From NCBI GenBank assembly GCA_028533045.1, contig JAQQAP010000023.1, positions 1-64,000 on the forward strand: a DNA stretch of 64,000 nt, in the 5' to 3' direction. Origin of the DNA: Spirochaetales bacterium (GTDB taxonomy: Bacteria > Spirochaetota > Spirochaetia > DSM-2461). Made by a program: the position numbers and the translations under genes. Of this stretch, positions 1 through 8,815 are shown in pieces (positions within the stretch are counted from its first letter, which is position 1; every line of letters starts with the position of its first letter). The notes under the pieces were generated by a model that saw nothing but the letters and a program-made list of their open reading frames with translations, was not told the DNA's origin and did not search any database.

Positions 1-694
1 CGATCTATCACCCTCCTTAAGCAGGAGAGGGGGAAGATTCCCTCCGTCCACCCAAAACTCCGTCGCCACCGTACTAAAATCCAGCACAATCTTGGGAGTC
101 TCATTCCCACTGCGGTCGGAGATAACTTTCACAACCTCAAAACTCTGTCCCTCCAGAGTCGGAGCAATGCTCTCCAGGGCCTCTTTGAGAAATTCCAGAT
201 GAGAATTATCACAGGAAACCCAATTCCCCGATTCATCCAACTCTATCACACTGGTATAAAAACAGTAGGTCCGAGGCACCGAAGCCAAAGTATAAGACTC
301 GTTCTGATTAACCTGATCAGGCAGAGGATCGTTTGTTACGTGATTATAGATAAAGACGGGCATCGACTTTAAGCTCACCTTATACGCCTTTTTTCCCAGA
401 GCTTCCTTCGTTGCCGCCGTATCGATGGAAAAAACCGTACCAAAGGGAAAGAAAAACTCCTTCGACTCCGGCTTGTCCAAGGAATAAAGGGGCTCATCGG
501 CGGGAATCGTATAAGTATCGATCGGATGATCCCCCACACTCTCGTTCAGAAACGTATGATCCTTAAAAAACAGAGCCACATCATAGTAGGGAGAACCACC
601 CTGTTCATTATGACTAGCATAACCAAGAGACTGATAATGCCTGATTTCACTCAGGATTGCTTTAGGCAAATCCCCCTGAAAGGCAAAAACACAT
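1..694 (-). pseudogene. Truncated second copy of the M23-like eCIS protein (partial, runs off left edge)
   Basis: Translating the minus strand gives a frame that stays open to the left edge and matches residues of about 660-873 of the large protein encoded at 2258-6259. The two copies share long identical stretches such as YYDVALFFKDHTFLNESVG and most other positions (about five in six by eye). Similarity starts abruptly near base 655. Upstream of that the copy reads through unrelated sequence (GDLPKAILSE) into a GC-rich stretch with no convincing start codon or ribosome site. I therefore read it as a 5'-truncated duplicate or a donor cassette rather than an intact gene. Its 3' end lies outside the window, so it could still be the tail of a functional rearranged gene. 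Confidence 0.7.
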
Positions 695-699
695 GACCG

Positions 700-880
700 G
701 TCTTGCACACAGGGGGCCGGGCGACTCCGGGCTCCGCTGTTCGCTCCGGCCTCCTCGGCTAAAGCCTGCGGGGTCCACCTTCGGTGCCCTCCGTATCCCT
801 ATTTGTTTTAAGAATATGAACAAAATTTACGAGGTATATATCCCGGAAATAGGGAGCATGAAAAACTCCGGAACCTTCGT
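700..880. other. Gene-free GC-rich junction between the truncated copy and the SH3 gene
   Basis: Bases 700-800 are strikingly GC-rich compared with both sides. On the minus strand they contain a GAGGAGGCCGGAGCG-like core (about 742-758). That core resembles the AGGAGGCCCGGCGGAGCG core of the direct repeats at 37,202 and 39,465. No convincing reading frame is seen here. The stretch may mark the recombination joint that created the truncated copy. Confidence 0.35.
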
Positions 881-2251
881 CTACTTCTTCTTCCCCAGCT
901 TACTAACCAGAAAAACAACCACAGCAAAAAGCCCTCCCCCGGCCAAAACACGAAGAACCAACTTCTGAGTCACAGGAACACCAAACAACTCCGCTTGCCC
1001 CTTAGGCTCAGGCTGAACCATTTCAATCGGTTCCGCATCAAAAAGATCGATAGGAGGATAGCTGGTAGAAGTCTCTACCTCAGCCGCAGGTTCCGGTAGT
1101 TCGGGAGCAGGAATAGCACTATAATCGGGGAAAGTAAGAACAAGCTCCAGTTCATCACCATGAACCCATCCTTCACGACCGTCGGAAGCAAGAACTTTGA
1201 TGCGCCCATCACGACCTTTACCAATCCAGCGAAGGTCCGTATTTACGGGCAGGAGCTGACTTTCTGCCGATGGGGAGTCGGAACTCAGGAAAGAGGTCTC
1301 TTCGATGGTCTTATGGGTAGGGTTGTAGTTTTGCAGGAGAACATCGGAGGGAATGGGGTAGTCCATGGATCCGTCGGCACGGGTGGGCCAGGTGATGTGG
1401 GAGAGGTCGGCGGTATCGTTTTTGAGGACGTTGTTAAGTTCGGCTAAGTAGTTCTGGTTCACTTTGATCAGGGATGCGGCTTTTTCTGTTTCGTTGTTTA
1501 GGTAGATGTCTAGGTAGTCACCGTCAGGAATTAGCTTTAGATTAAAAAAATTATTATTTTGATTTTCTATGAATGATAAAAAGGTGCCTTTTCTATCTAT
1601 TTCATTAATTCTTTTCTGATACGTTGAATCACCATACAGTCTTACGAAATATCTACCATTATCGTATATTATATTTTCAATCCAAAATGTCCACCTACTC
1701 ATTCCTCCAATTCTTATTGAAGCCTGATTAATGACTAATGATTCTTTTAATCTTAAATCTTGGTACCAAGGAAAATATACATCTTCTCGTTTTGCAAGAG
1801 ATTCTAGGTATCCAATGTAATTATACTCATACTTTTGAAATGAGTTTCGCTTATTCGATTGTAAAACGTCCTGATAATAAGACATAACCCAAATATCTCT
1901 ATTGGCATTTGAAATATTAGTAATAAAGGTGTTCTTGAAAAGAACATCCGTACTGATTGGAATTAATTCTTTATGCATCATCATTAATGAAGAATCTTCA
2001 TAATCTACTACTGAAACTAGCGCCCTTTCCTCATTGATTGATGATTCAAAAAAAGAAGGAAGGTTCTTTGAGGGAATGACTATTGTTCCCTTCTTCAAGA
2101 CACGATATACAGTGTGTTCATTCATTTCGATATCACTATACATCCAAGTAGGTGTGTCATTCAAAATTTTAAATGCTAATTCATCTCCAGCCAAAAAGTG
2201 GGCACATATGGCAATGAAATAAATGAATAAAAATTTTTTCTTTTTCCCCAT
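881..2251 (-). CDS. Exported, C-terminally anchored SH3-domain protein
   Basis: This is a 456-residue protein with an N-terminal signal peptide (KKKK followed by a hydrophobic stretch ending near ALAF-like residues 20-25). It has a long uncharacterised middle and a bacterial SH3-like segment around residues 345-385 (DLRWIGKGRDGRIKVL, GREGWVHGDEL). A hydrophobic segment near 430-450 ends in KLGKKK, as expected for a C-terminal membrane anchor. SH3b domains usually bind peptidoglycan or peptides. It starts 6 bases after the stop of the M23-like gene, so the two are almost certainly co-transcribed and may act together on the cell wall. A GGAGAG ribosome site precedes the ATG. The 5' half of the gene is much more AT-rich than the 3' half, suggesting a chimeric origin. 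Function is inferred, not established. Confidence 0.75.
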   Translation of the reverse strand: MGKKKKFLFIYFIAICAHFLAGDELAFKILNDTPTWMYSDIEMNEHTVYRVLKKGTIVIPSKNLPSFFESSINEERALVSVVDYEDSSLMMMHKELIPISTDVLFKNTFITNISNANRDIWVMSYYQDVLQSNKRNSFQKYEYNYIGYLESLAKREDVYFPWYQDLRLKESLVINQASIRIGGMSRWTFWIENIIYDNGRYFVRLYGDSTYQKRINEIDRKGTFLSFIENQNNNFFNLKLIPDGDYLDIYLNNETEKAASLIKVNQNYLAELNNVLKNDTADLSHITWPTRADGSMDYPIPSDVLLQNYNPTHKTIEETSFLSSDSPSAESQLLPVNTDLRWIGKGRDGRIKVLASDGREGWVHGDELELVLTFPDYSAIPAPELPEPAAEVETSTSYPPIDLFDAEPIEMVQPEPKGQAELFGVPVTQKLVLRVLAGGGLFAVVVFLVSKLGKKK

Positions 2252-2257
2252 ATTTCT

Positions 2258-5200
2258 TTACTCTCCAATACTCCAATAATCAAAATAATGTGGTTCACCA
2301 TGATTGAAAGGATTCACCTTTGGAGGACCATACTCAGTAACTTCTTCTACATTCCATTTTAATTTACTTTCTGGAACTCCTGAAAAAGATGTAGCATCTA
2401 AAATAAGATCGCGTCTTTCTTGTTCACACATTCTGACCTCCAAATGCAAATGAATCCCCGTCGAATTCCCCGTCGTTCCCGTCATAGCAACCTGTTCCCC
2501 CGGTGCGACAAAATTATTCACGTTCTTGATCTTATCATCAAGGTGGGCAAGAAGATACAGTTTATCACTGTACGCTCCCAGTCCTTTAATGATCATCACA
2601 TTACCATAAATATTGCTCCAGGTATACGCCCAGATTTTTCCATAAATAAAGGATATAATAGGCTTACTCTCCCCATCAGAACCAAAATCTACGCCTCCAT
2701 GGCGATACTCATTTCCGGCAGAATTATTTCGGGGAATATTAAATAATGAGGTAATATAACCATAACTTTGACCATCATATTTGTAATCAGAAGCATTGCA
2801 TTGAGGGGCAAAGCCAGGATTACTTTGAACACGAGGAGTTGTACGAGCTCTCAAATCTCCATTTCCAGCCGAAGAACTCACCCCCTTACCGTAGTAGGGG
2901 TTCATATCAATCAACCCGCACCGCTCCAAATGATCAATAAAAGTCACCGGGTGGGCAAAGTAAAGAAGCATCTGCTCATCAATATGTTCAAGCGATTTAA
3001 TACCTGCCCAGATATCCTGATACCCCGCTACACTCTGAAGGTAAGCCTCACGGTTATCATTACAAGCTCCAAAACCCATAAAACGGTTCAAGTCATCCTT
3101 AATCGTACTGTACAACTCGCTGTTCCATTCCAGAGGATGTTTACAAATCAGCTTTCGTAACCGGCTGATTGCCTTGGCATTGGCCTCGTTCTCCGTGTTT
3201 TTATACAGATTCAGCAATTCCCCCCGTTTCAGCCTTCCGTTAGGCCAACCGTCCACCAGGTTCTCATTCTCGTCGGGAACTTTTTCGATAACCTTTAAAA
3301 CCTCATTCTTCAAGTCGCAAAAAAGATCCTGGTCATTGTCCTGATCCTGTAAAATAAAGTAATCCAACCACTCCAGAAGGTTTCTCTTTATGCCCCTATC
3401 CTCGTCCCCCTCACCAGTATATTCGGCCCGGTCGGAGGTCATGAAAAAGGTCTCGCCCCCACGGCGAAAACCGTAGTAAAGCTGATCGTTCTCATCATAC
3501 ATACCTTCCGAAGGAGCCCTAAAGGTATTTTCATAAATCAAAGAGTAAGACTGATTCATGGGCCCCAATTTCCCCACCATGGGACAGCTCTCATACAAAC
3601 CGATATTCCCATTGTCCTTCACCTTGAAGGTATCCCCCTCTTTTTGCAGGTGAGGGGGAAGATTCCCTCCGTCTACCCAGAATTCAGTGGCTGTCGTACT
3701 GAAATCCAACATAATCTTGGGAGTCCTATCACCACTACGGTCGGAGATAATCTTGACAACCTCAAAACTCTGCCCCTCAAGATTCGGGGCAATGCTCTCC
3801 AGGGCCTCTTTGATAAATTCCAGATGGGTATTATCGCAGGAAACCCAATTTCCCGATTCATCCAACTTTATCACACTGGTATAGAAGCAGTATATCCGGG
3901 GTATGGAAGTCATAGAATAAGTTTCATTTTGATTAACCTGATCAGGCATAGGATCGTTTGTACCGTGGTTATAAATAAAAACGGGCATTGACTTTAAGCT
4001 CAGCTTATACGCTTTTCTTCCCAGAGCTTCTTTTGTTGCCGCCGTATCAATGGAAAAAACCGTACCAAAGGGAAAGAAAAAATCCTTCGTTTCAGGTTTT
4101 TTTATCGTATAAAGCGGTTCCTCGGGGGGAATCATATAAGTATCGATCGGATGATCTCCCACACTCTCGTTCAGAAATGTATGATCCTTAAAAAACAGAG
4201 CCACATCATAGTAGGGAGAACCTCCCTGTTCATTGTGACCTGCACAACCCAGAGATTGGTAATGTCGAATATCACTGTTCGGATAGTGGATCTCTCCATC
4301 GGCCACCCAGCTTGTGGAGCCAGCAATCTCAGTATGATCCCCTTCCCACACACTTAATCCTAATAACTGAAATAGACTGTTAAGGTAAATATAACCTAAC
4401 CTTAATCCCTCCTCATCATCTATGACAATTTCAAAGAAACCTGTTTTAGCCTCATGAAGAAGTTGGTGATATTCCTTTATAAAGAAGACACTATCCCCAC
4501 CGAGCTGTTCCCGTGCATTTCCCGTATCAACGGAGAATTCCCCATCACTTCCGGGACTTTCATACACTATCAGAGTCGACTCGTTTAGAGTTCTCCTCTC
4601 CGCTGGTATTGCATTGGTTTCCTTAATTCTCCCTTGAGGTTTCGTAACGAAGTCCATATCCTCCGCCTTAACCAAGCCCATCGTCTGGACCTGAAGGCTG
4701 CTTTGAATATAGTAGTTCACATAAACAAACTCTCCTTCGATCCCTGAGATCGCCTTGTCTCCGGGTGGTGTCACCGATTGGAATTTCTCAAAATCATCGC
4801 ACTCGAATTGGGTTGTAAACTTTACCGCTAATACGCTCCCGGAAATCTTTTTAAGATCATTAAATAAAGCTGCATTGGCCACTTCCCCCTTCACACGGGT
4901 TTGGGAGGATTCAATAAAAAAAGCATAACTTTCGGCCTGTTCCTGATGCATGTCAAAATGATTATACTCCGGCGAAAGAAGAACTATCTTCAAATTCCCG
5001 TCGGTCACCTCTGTACCTGCATCATCCTTATCTGTCAGCGGGGTATAGCCGGTAACAAAACCTCCAGAGGATAACAGTGAATTATCCGCACTGGATATTT
5101 TGGCATGACCATTTAAACTATTCAGATACTCAACAAAACCGACAATTTTATAGACCGAGTCTCCCGTATACGTTTCGGCATGATAAAAGAAAAGATGATT

Positions 5201-6259
5201 ATGTTCCTCCTCGGGATCTTTTTTTAACAATTCCGGATTAGGGCTGTAATAACTGGTGAATTTATTCTTCACTACCCAACCGGAAATATCCATATTACTT
5301 GCTTCAATGTGCTCCTGCCTTAAAATTACCGGAACATAGCCCTGTTGATAGGGCCAACCCAAAGTACGCCGGGATGTATCCAGTTGCAATTCCGCATCCG
5401 CTTTAATTTTGACAATCCGATTTTTATCGATGACATCAATACTCTCTGTGCTTTTACGATATAGATAAGCTCCGTCGGCCCCCGGCTTGAGTTTTACTCC
5501 ATCGTATTTTAGATCCACATCACTTTGGGGAACCGTGCACGATCCTCCATTTTCAAAAGTCACGGTGCAACTGGTCTGATGGGCAAATTCAAGCAAAAGG
5601 GAATTTTCATCATCCAATTCAAACTGACTATAGGGGAAAATATTGCTTACACTACACTTATAGCTATAGGATTTAACCTGAATGTGATCGCTATTCAACT
5701 TAAACCGCCACTTTCTGTAAAAAGGAGTTATTTCTGTTAACGATTCACCCAAAAGAGTATATTCACTAAAATTCATGGATGATTGGCTGTATTTATCCGG
5801 TCTTAAATTGGTATAAAGCAGGAAAAAATAAACCGGTTCATCTCTTTGGGGGAGAATGATTTCATGGCGGGTAAGAACGAAATTTTTCGTAATATATGCC
5901 TGCGGGGGCTCCGTTTCGGTACACTTGTAAATTGATAGTGAAGCCTTAATAAAACTGTCTTCCCAATCATAAGGAGTATATAGGGCTTGGTCTTTTTTCG
6001 ACAGGTTTTTATAATCCTTTTTTGTAATCTCTTCAGGGAGTGAAACGCCCCCGTATGTAGGTGTAAATCTATAGGCTACAACCTTTCCGTCAAGCAAAGG
6101 ACTAATAGCTTCACTTTTCCCTCCGGAAACGGGGATGTGAATCCCACTGTGCCAAGCATTATTCACACCTACCGGATAAAAACCCGCCTCGTTATTTTTC
6201 TCATTTAACTCAAAAACATCTTTAGAATTATTTTTATTCTGCGGCCAAGTCCGAACCAT
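2258..6259 (-). CDS. Giant M23 (lysostaphin-type) peptidase-like protein of the injection-system locus
   Basis: This 1,333-residue protein has a C-terminal M23 peptidase domain at about residues 1175-1300. It shows the expected zinc-ligand pattern: HGGVDFG near 1187, AHLDD, then GTTGNSTGIHLHLE near 1270. M23 enzymes cut peptidoglycan cross-bridges. Residues 25-80 contain a second M23-like start (AWHSGIHIPVSGG, DGKVVAYRF) that appears degenerate or split. The roughly 1,000 residues between include SH3-like strands but no family I recognise. There is no signal peptide, so the protein may be delivered by or packed with the contractile apparatus, or released on lysis. It sits in the leftward operon after the spike genes and before the SH3 protein. 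Part of it is duplicated at the left edge of the window. Alternative roles include a needle-tip lysin or an effector. Confidence 0.75.
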   Translation of the reverse strand: MVRTWPQNKNNSKDVFELNEKNNEAGFYPVGVNNAWHSGIHIPVSGGKSEAISPLLDGKVVAYRFTPTYGGVSLPEEITKKDYKNLSKKDQALYTPYDWEDSFIKASLSIYKCTETEPPQAYITKNFVLTRHEIILPQRDEPVYFFLLYTNLRPDKYSQSSMNFSEYTLLGESLTEITPFYRKWRFKLNSDHIQVKSYSYKCSVSNIFPYSQFELDDENSLLLEFAHQTSCTVTFENGGSCTVPQSDVDLKYDGVKLKPGADGAYLYRKSTESIDVIDKNRIVKIKADAELQLDTSRRTLGWPYQQGYVPVILRQEHIEASNMDISGWVVKNKFTSYYSPNPELLKKDPEEEHNHLFFYHAETYTGDSVYKIVGFVEYLNSLNGHAKISSADNSLLSSGGFVTGYTPLTDKDDAGTEVTDGNLKIVLLSPEYNHFDMHQEQAESYAFFIESSQTRVKGEVANAALFNDLKKISGSVLAVKFTTQFECDDFEKFQSVTPPGDKAISGIEGEFVYVNYYIQSSLQVQTMGLVKAEDMDFVTKPQGRIKETNAIPAERRTLNESTLIVYESPGSDGEFSVDTGNAREQLGGDSVFFIKEYHQLLHEAKTGFFEIVIDDEEGLRLGYIYLNSLFQLLGLSVWEGDHTEIAGSTSWVADGEIHYPNSDIRHYQSLGCAGHNEQGGSPYYDVALFFKDHTFLNESVGDHPIDTYMIPPEEPLYTIKKPETKDFFFPFGTVFSIDTAATKEALGRKAYKLSLKSMPVFIYNHGTNDPMPDQVNQNETYSMTSIPRIYCFYTSVIKLDESGNWVSCDNTHLEFIKEALESIAPNLEGQSFEVVKIISDRSGDRTPKIMLDFSTTATEFWVDGGNLPPHLQKEGDTFKVKDNGNIGLYESCPMVGKLGPMNQSYSLIYENTFRAPSEGMYDENDQLYYGFRRGGETFFMTSDRAEYTGEGDEDRGIKRNLLEWLDYFILQDQDNDQDLFCDLKNEVLKVIEKVPDENENLVDGWPNGRLKRGELLNLYKNTENEANAKAISRLRKLICKHPLEWNSELYSTIKDDLNRFMGFGACNDNREAYLQSVAGYQDIWAGIKSLEHIDEQMLLYFAHPVTFIDHLERCGLIDMNPYYGKGVSSSAGNGDLRARTTPRVQSNPGFAPQCNASDYKYDGQSYGYITSLFNIPRNNSAGNEYRHGGVDFGSDGESKPIISFIYGKIWAYTWSNIYGNVMIIKGLGAYSDKLYLLAHLDDKIKNVNNFVAPGEQVAMTGTTGNSTGIHLHLEVRMCEQERRDLILDATSFSGVPESKLKWNVEEVTEYGPPKVNPFNHGEPHYFDYWSIGE

Positions 6260-6288
6260 TCTTATCCCCTATCTTTTTAATAAATTAA

Positions 6289-6423
6289 CTATTGGGATAT
6301 TTCCCACTTTTCTTGTTCCACAACAATATAAGTTGTTTCCCCCGTATTCACTTCAATTTCTCGGGTCCCCAGATCATCTTCCGTAATGACTTCTATATTG
6401 ATCTTTTCTCCGTTCTCTTCCAT
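6289..6423 (-). CDS. Small acidic protein, 44 residues, between spike and M23-like genes
   Basis: A short frame reads MEENGEKINIEVITEDDLG and ends KWEISQ. It is preceded by a good AAGGAAGG ribosome site about six bases before its ATG. It fills the gap between the PAAR-type spike gene and the M23-like gene in the same direction, so it is probably translated from the same transcript. I do not recognise the family. Its small size, acidity and predicted strand-rich sequence would suit an adaptor or chaperone for the neighbouring spike or peptidase, but that is only inference. Confidence 0.6.
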   Translation of the reverse strand: MEENGEKINIEVITEDDLGTREIEVNTGETTYIVVEQEKWEISQ

Positions 6424-6435
6424 AATTTTCCTTCC

Positions 6436-8181
6436 TTAACTGGGATCAATAACAATTCGATATGTTCCTGGTATCAAGTTTTCTTCCTGGATTTTACCGT
6501 CCCCGTCAGTAGTTCCACTAACGTCACTACCGTCCGGATAGATCAGTTTATAAGGCGTATCGGGTATAGGCTCACCGGCTCGATCCACAAGATTCAGCTC
6601 TAAAGCCTGAATAACCTCACAAATCCCACTAGTCTCCTTCGGACAATACAGCGTCCAAGCCGTAAAGAACCACTTCATAGGAGGAAGTGCAGACCCTTTC
6701 TTCCGAATATCTCGGGGCATCCACTTCACCTCGGCCCTTCCGTCTTTGTTATGGCCTCTAATATCCATAACCGGCGGATCCGTCTCCGGATTAGCCCCTT
6801 CCGGGTAAATACTAAACATAACGCTCGCATCTTCCTTCACTCCGGAAGTCGTACAGGATAGTATTACCTCAGTGCCCTTTTCCACCTGAGTCTCGCTCCA
6901 CTGCAAGTTAGTCAGGCTCTTGGGCTCCTCGGCATAGGCCACTTCTTCCGGGGTATAAACCGCCGGGTTACTCAGGTTTATGGGAAGTCCCCCGTCCCGT
7001 CTGTACTGCTCCGGGTCCTGTCCGGGGTAGGTTATGGGAAAGGTGAAGGTGGTACCCGGGGCCATGACGGCGCACTGGTCTGTGATGCCTAAACAGTCAC
7101 AGGTCGTAACGGTACTTGTAAGAACAGCGGCAGCGATGCCGTTTATTTTCACGCTGTCTATGCAACCGTTGGTGACTTCTCCCATGTTGTCCGGCCAGTC
7201 GGGCGGCTGAGGTTTGTCCGGGTCGGGTTTAAAGCAGGTTCCCAGGGGGAAGTGTCCCGGTGTGGTGAATTCGCTTATGGTGCCCAGATAGGCGGCGGGT
7301 TTGCCGTCTATGTTTACGTCGGAGCTTAATTCGTCTATGAGTTTTCCTATGTAGGGATGGGGGAGGGGGACTCTTCCTACGTAGGGGACCATGACGTAGT
7401 GCATGTCCAGTCCTGCGACGGGGTCGTTTTCTTTGGCCATTTGTTTGCCTTCGGCTGTGACTCCGGTGCTTCCTTTTAGGTTGACTGTGCTGGCCTGGAG
7501 GGTGACGTTTCCTCCGCATGTGAGGGCGGCTTCGCTGTTGGTGTTTATGTTTAGGTTGCCCCCTACGTTTATGGTGGTGTCGGCCTGGGTGACCCATCGG
7601 GTGCCGCCTGCGCCTTTTATGGTCATTTTGCGGCATTTCATTTTGATGGGGCCCAGTTCGTTCGTTAGGTGGATGCCTTGTGTGTCCATGACGATGCGTA
7701 TTTGGCCGTCTTTGATGCTGGCTTCCATTCTTTCTTCGCCGGGGGTGTCATCCATGACCAGGTAGGTGCTCTTGGTTTTTATGGCTTTAATGTTGTTGTC
7801 TGCGTTGTCGGCGATGGGGGGGCGGTGTCTTGGGGTGTACATGCTGCCTAAACAGACGGGATGATGGATGTTACCGTTTATGAAGGCGCAGAGTACCTGG
7901 TCGTTTATGTCGGGCAGGACGGCGACTCCTGCTCCGTTTCCGGCGTAGGAGTGGCAGACCCATATCCATCGGCTTACGTAGTCTTTGGCGGTCATGGGGA
8001 GGCTGACTTTGATCCGTCCCAGTCCGTCCGGGTCCTGGTTGTCTACGACTATGCCGAATCCAAAGTGCTGTTTGCGCTTGTTCTCTTCGTATTGTTCCCG
8101 GGCCAGGGGGGCGCGGGGGTCGTAGTAGTCACGGGAGAACTCGTCGAGAATATCTTTGAGGCTTGTGACGTATCCCTGCAT
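6436..8181 (-). CDS. gpV/VgrG-like spike protein with PAAR-like tip and Ig-like C terminus
   Basis: The 581-residue protein begins with a gpV-type OB-fold (about residues 30-125, with HFGFGIVVDNQDPDGLGRI and HPVCLGSMY). A repetitive strand region at about 150-245 follows and resembles the triangular beta-helix of phage spikes. Next comes a PAAR-like segment with glycine and cysteine turns (about 260-400, ending GTTFTFPITYPG). Two Ig-like or carboxypeptidase-regulatory-like modules close the protein (about 430-581, with DGSDVSGTTDGDGKIQ). PAAR proteins sharpen contractile spikes, and C-terminal modules of this sort often recruit effectors. Its ATG overlaps the stop of the smaller spike gene by one base (TGATG), indicating coupled translation. 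It combines roles that Afp8 and Afp10 divide in the classical antifeeding prophage. Confidence 0.85.
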   Translation of the reverse strand: MQGYVTSLKDILDEFSRDYYDPRAPLAREQYEENKRKQHFGFGIVVDNQDPDGLGRIKVSLPMTAKDYVSRWIWVCHSYAGNGAGVAVLPDINDQVLCAFINGNIHHPVCLGSMYTPRHRPPIADNADNNIKAIKTKSTYLVMDDTPGEERMEASIKDGQIRIVMDTQGIHLTNELGPIKMKCRKMTIKGAGGTRWVTQADTTINVGGNLNINTNSEAALTCGGNVTLQASTVNLKGSTGVTAEGKQMAKENDPVAGLDMHYVMVPYVGRVPLPHPYIGKLIDELSSDVNIDGKPAAYLGTISEFTTPGHFPLGTCFKPDPDKPQPPDWPDNMGEVTNGCIDSVKINGIAAAVLTSTVTTCDCLGITDQCAVMAPGTTFTFPITYPGQDPEQYRRDGGLPINLSNPAVYTPEEVAYAEEPKSLTNLQWSETQVEKGTEVILSCTTSGVKEDASVMFSIYPEGANPETDPPVMDIRGHNKDGRAEVKWMPRDIRKKGSALPPMKWFFTAWTLYCPKETSGICEVIQALELNLVDRAGEPIPDTPYKLIYPDGSDVSGTTDGDGKIQEENLIPGTYRIVIDPS

Positions 8182-8813
8182 CAGTTTATCCCTACGCCCT
8201 GGCCTTCTATGGCGATGGAGCCGCCGGCGTTTATGGTGCCGTCTCCTGCGGTTTCGCTTCCCAGGTTATCGCACTGGACGGTCATGTCTCCTTCTATGTT
8301 TACTTCCATCTCTTCCGCTTCTATGGAGACGATGGTGGAGGAGCTTAATGTTATGTCCGTTTCGCTTTCCAGATTCAGGACTTCTTCCTCTCCGTTTAGT
8401 TCGAATCGTGTGGTGCCGTCGGGGTTCAGTATTTGGATTTTCTCGGCCCCGTCCGTGTCGTCCAGGATGATTCTTTGGCCTGTTTTGCTTTTGATCATCC
8501 TTAAGGCGTTGTTGCCGTCTCCATTAAAGTCGGCGGCGGAATTCTCTTCCGAGGCGGGGAGGGGGATTTGCTGGGGCCACATGCTTCCCAGTATGTAGCC
8601 TTTGCGGCAGCTGTCGTTGGCGAAGCAGGCCAGGACGTAGTCGTCTATGTCGGGGAGGCTGAATATGCCCTTGTCGTCTCCGGCGAAGCTCTGTATGACC
8701 GGGAGCCAGTCTGTTTCTGTGGGGATTTGGGAAAGGTAGAGTCGTATTTTAACCCGGCCCATGTTATCCGGGTCCTGATTGTCTGTGACGAATCCGGTGG
8801 TGACGAAGTTCAT
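8181..8813 (-). CDS. gpV-like spike protein, short form
   Basis: This 210-residue protein has the same OB-fold as its downstream neighbour (FVTDNQDPDNMGRVKIRL near the start, YILGSMW near residue 80). A strand-rich repeat tail (about 115-210, VLNLESETDITLSS) suits a beta-helical spike shaft. It lacks a PAAR-like or Ig-like extension. Both spike proteins are separate from the gpD-like hub encoded at 24130-25179, so the usual fused VgrG/Afp8 is split here into one hub and two candidate spikes. The short spike could be the core spike onto which the longer one is swapped or stacked. Confidence 0.82.
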   Translation of the reverse strand: MNFVTTGFVTDNQDPDNMGRVKIRLYLSQIPTETDWLPVIQSFAGDDKGIFSLPDIDDYVLACFANDSCRKGYILGSMWPQQIPLPASEENSAADFNGDGNNALRMIKSKTGQRIILDDTDGAEKIQILNPDGTTRFELNGEEEVLNLESETDITLSSSTIVSIEAEEMEVNIEGDMTVQCDNLGSETAGDGTINAGGSIAIEGQGVGIN

Positions 8814-8815
8814 TC

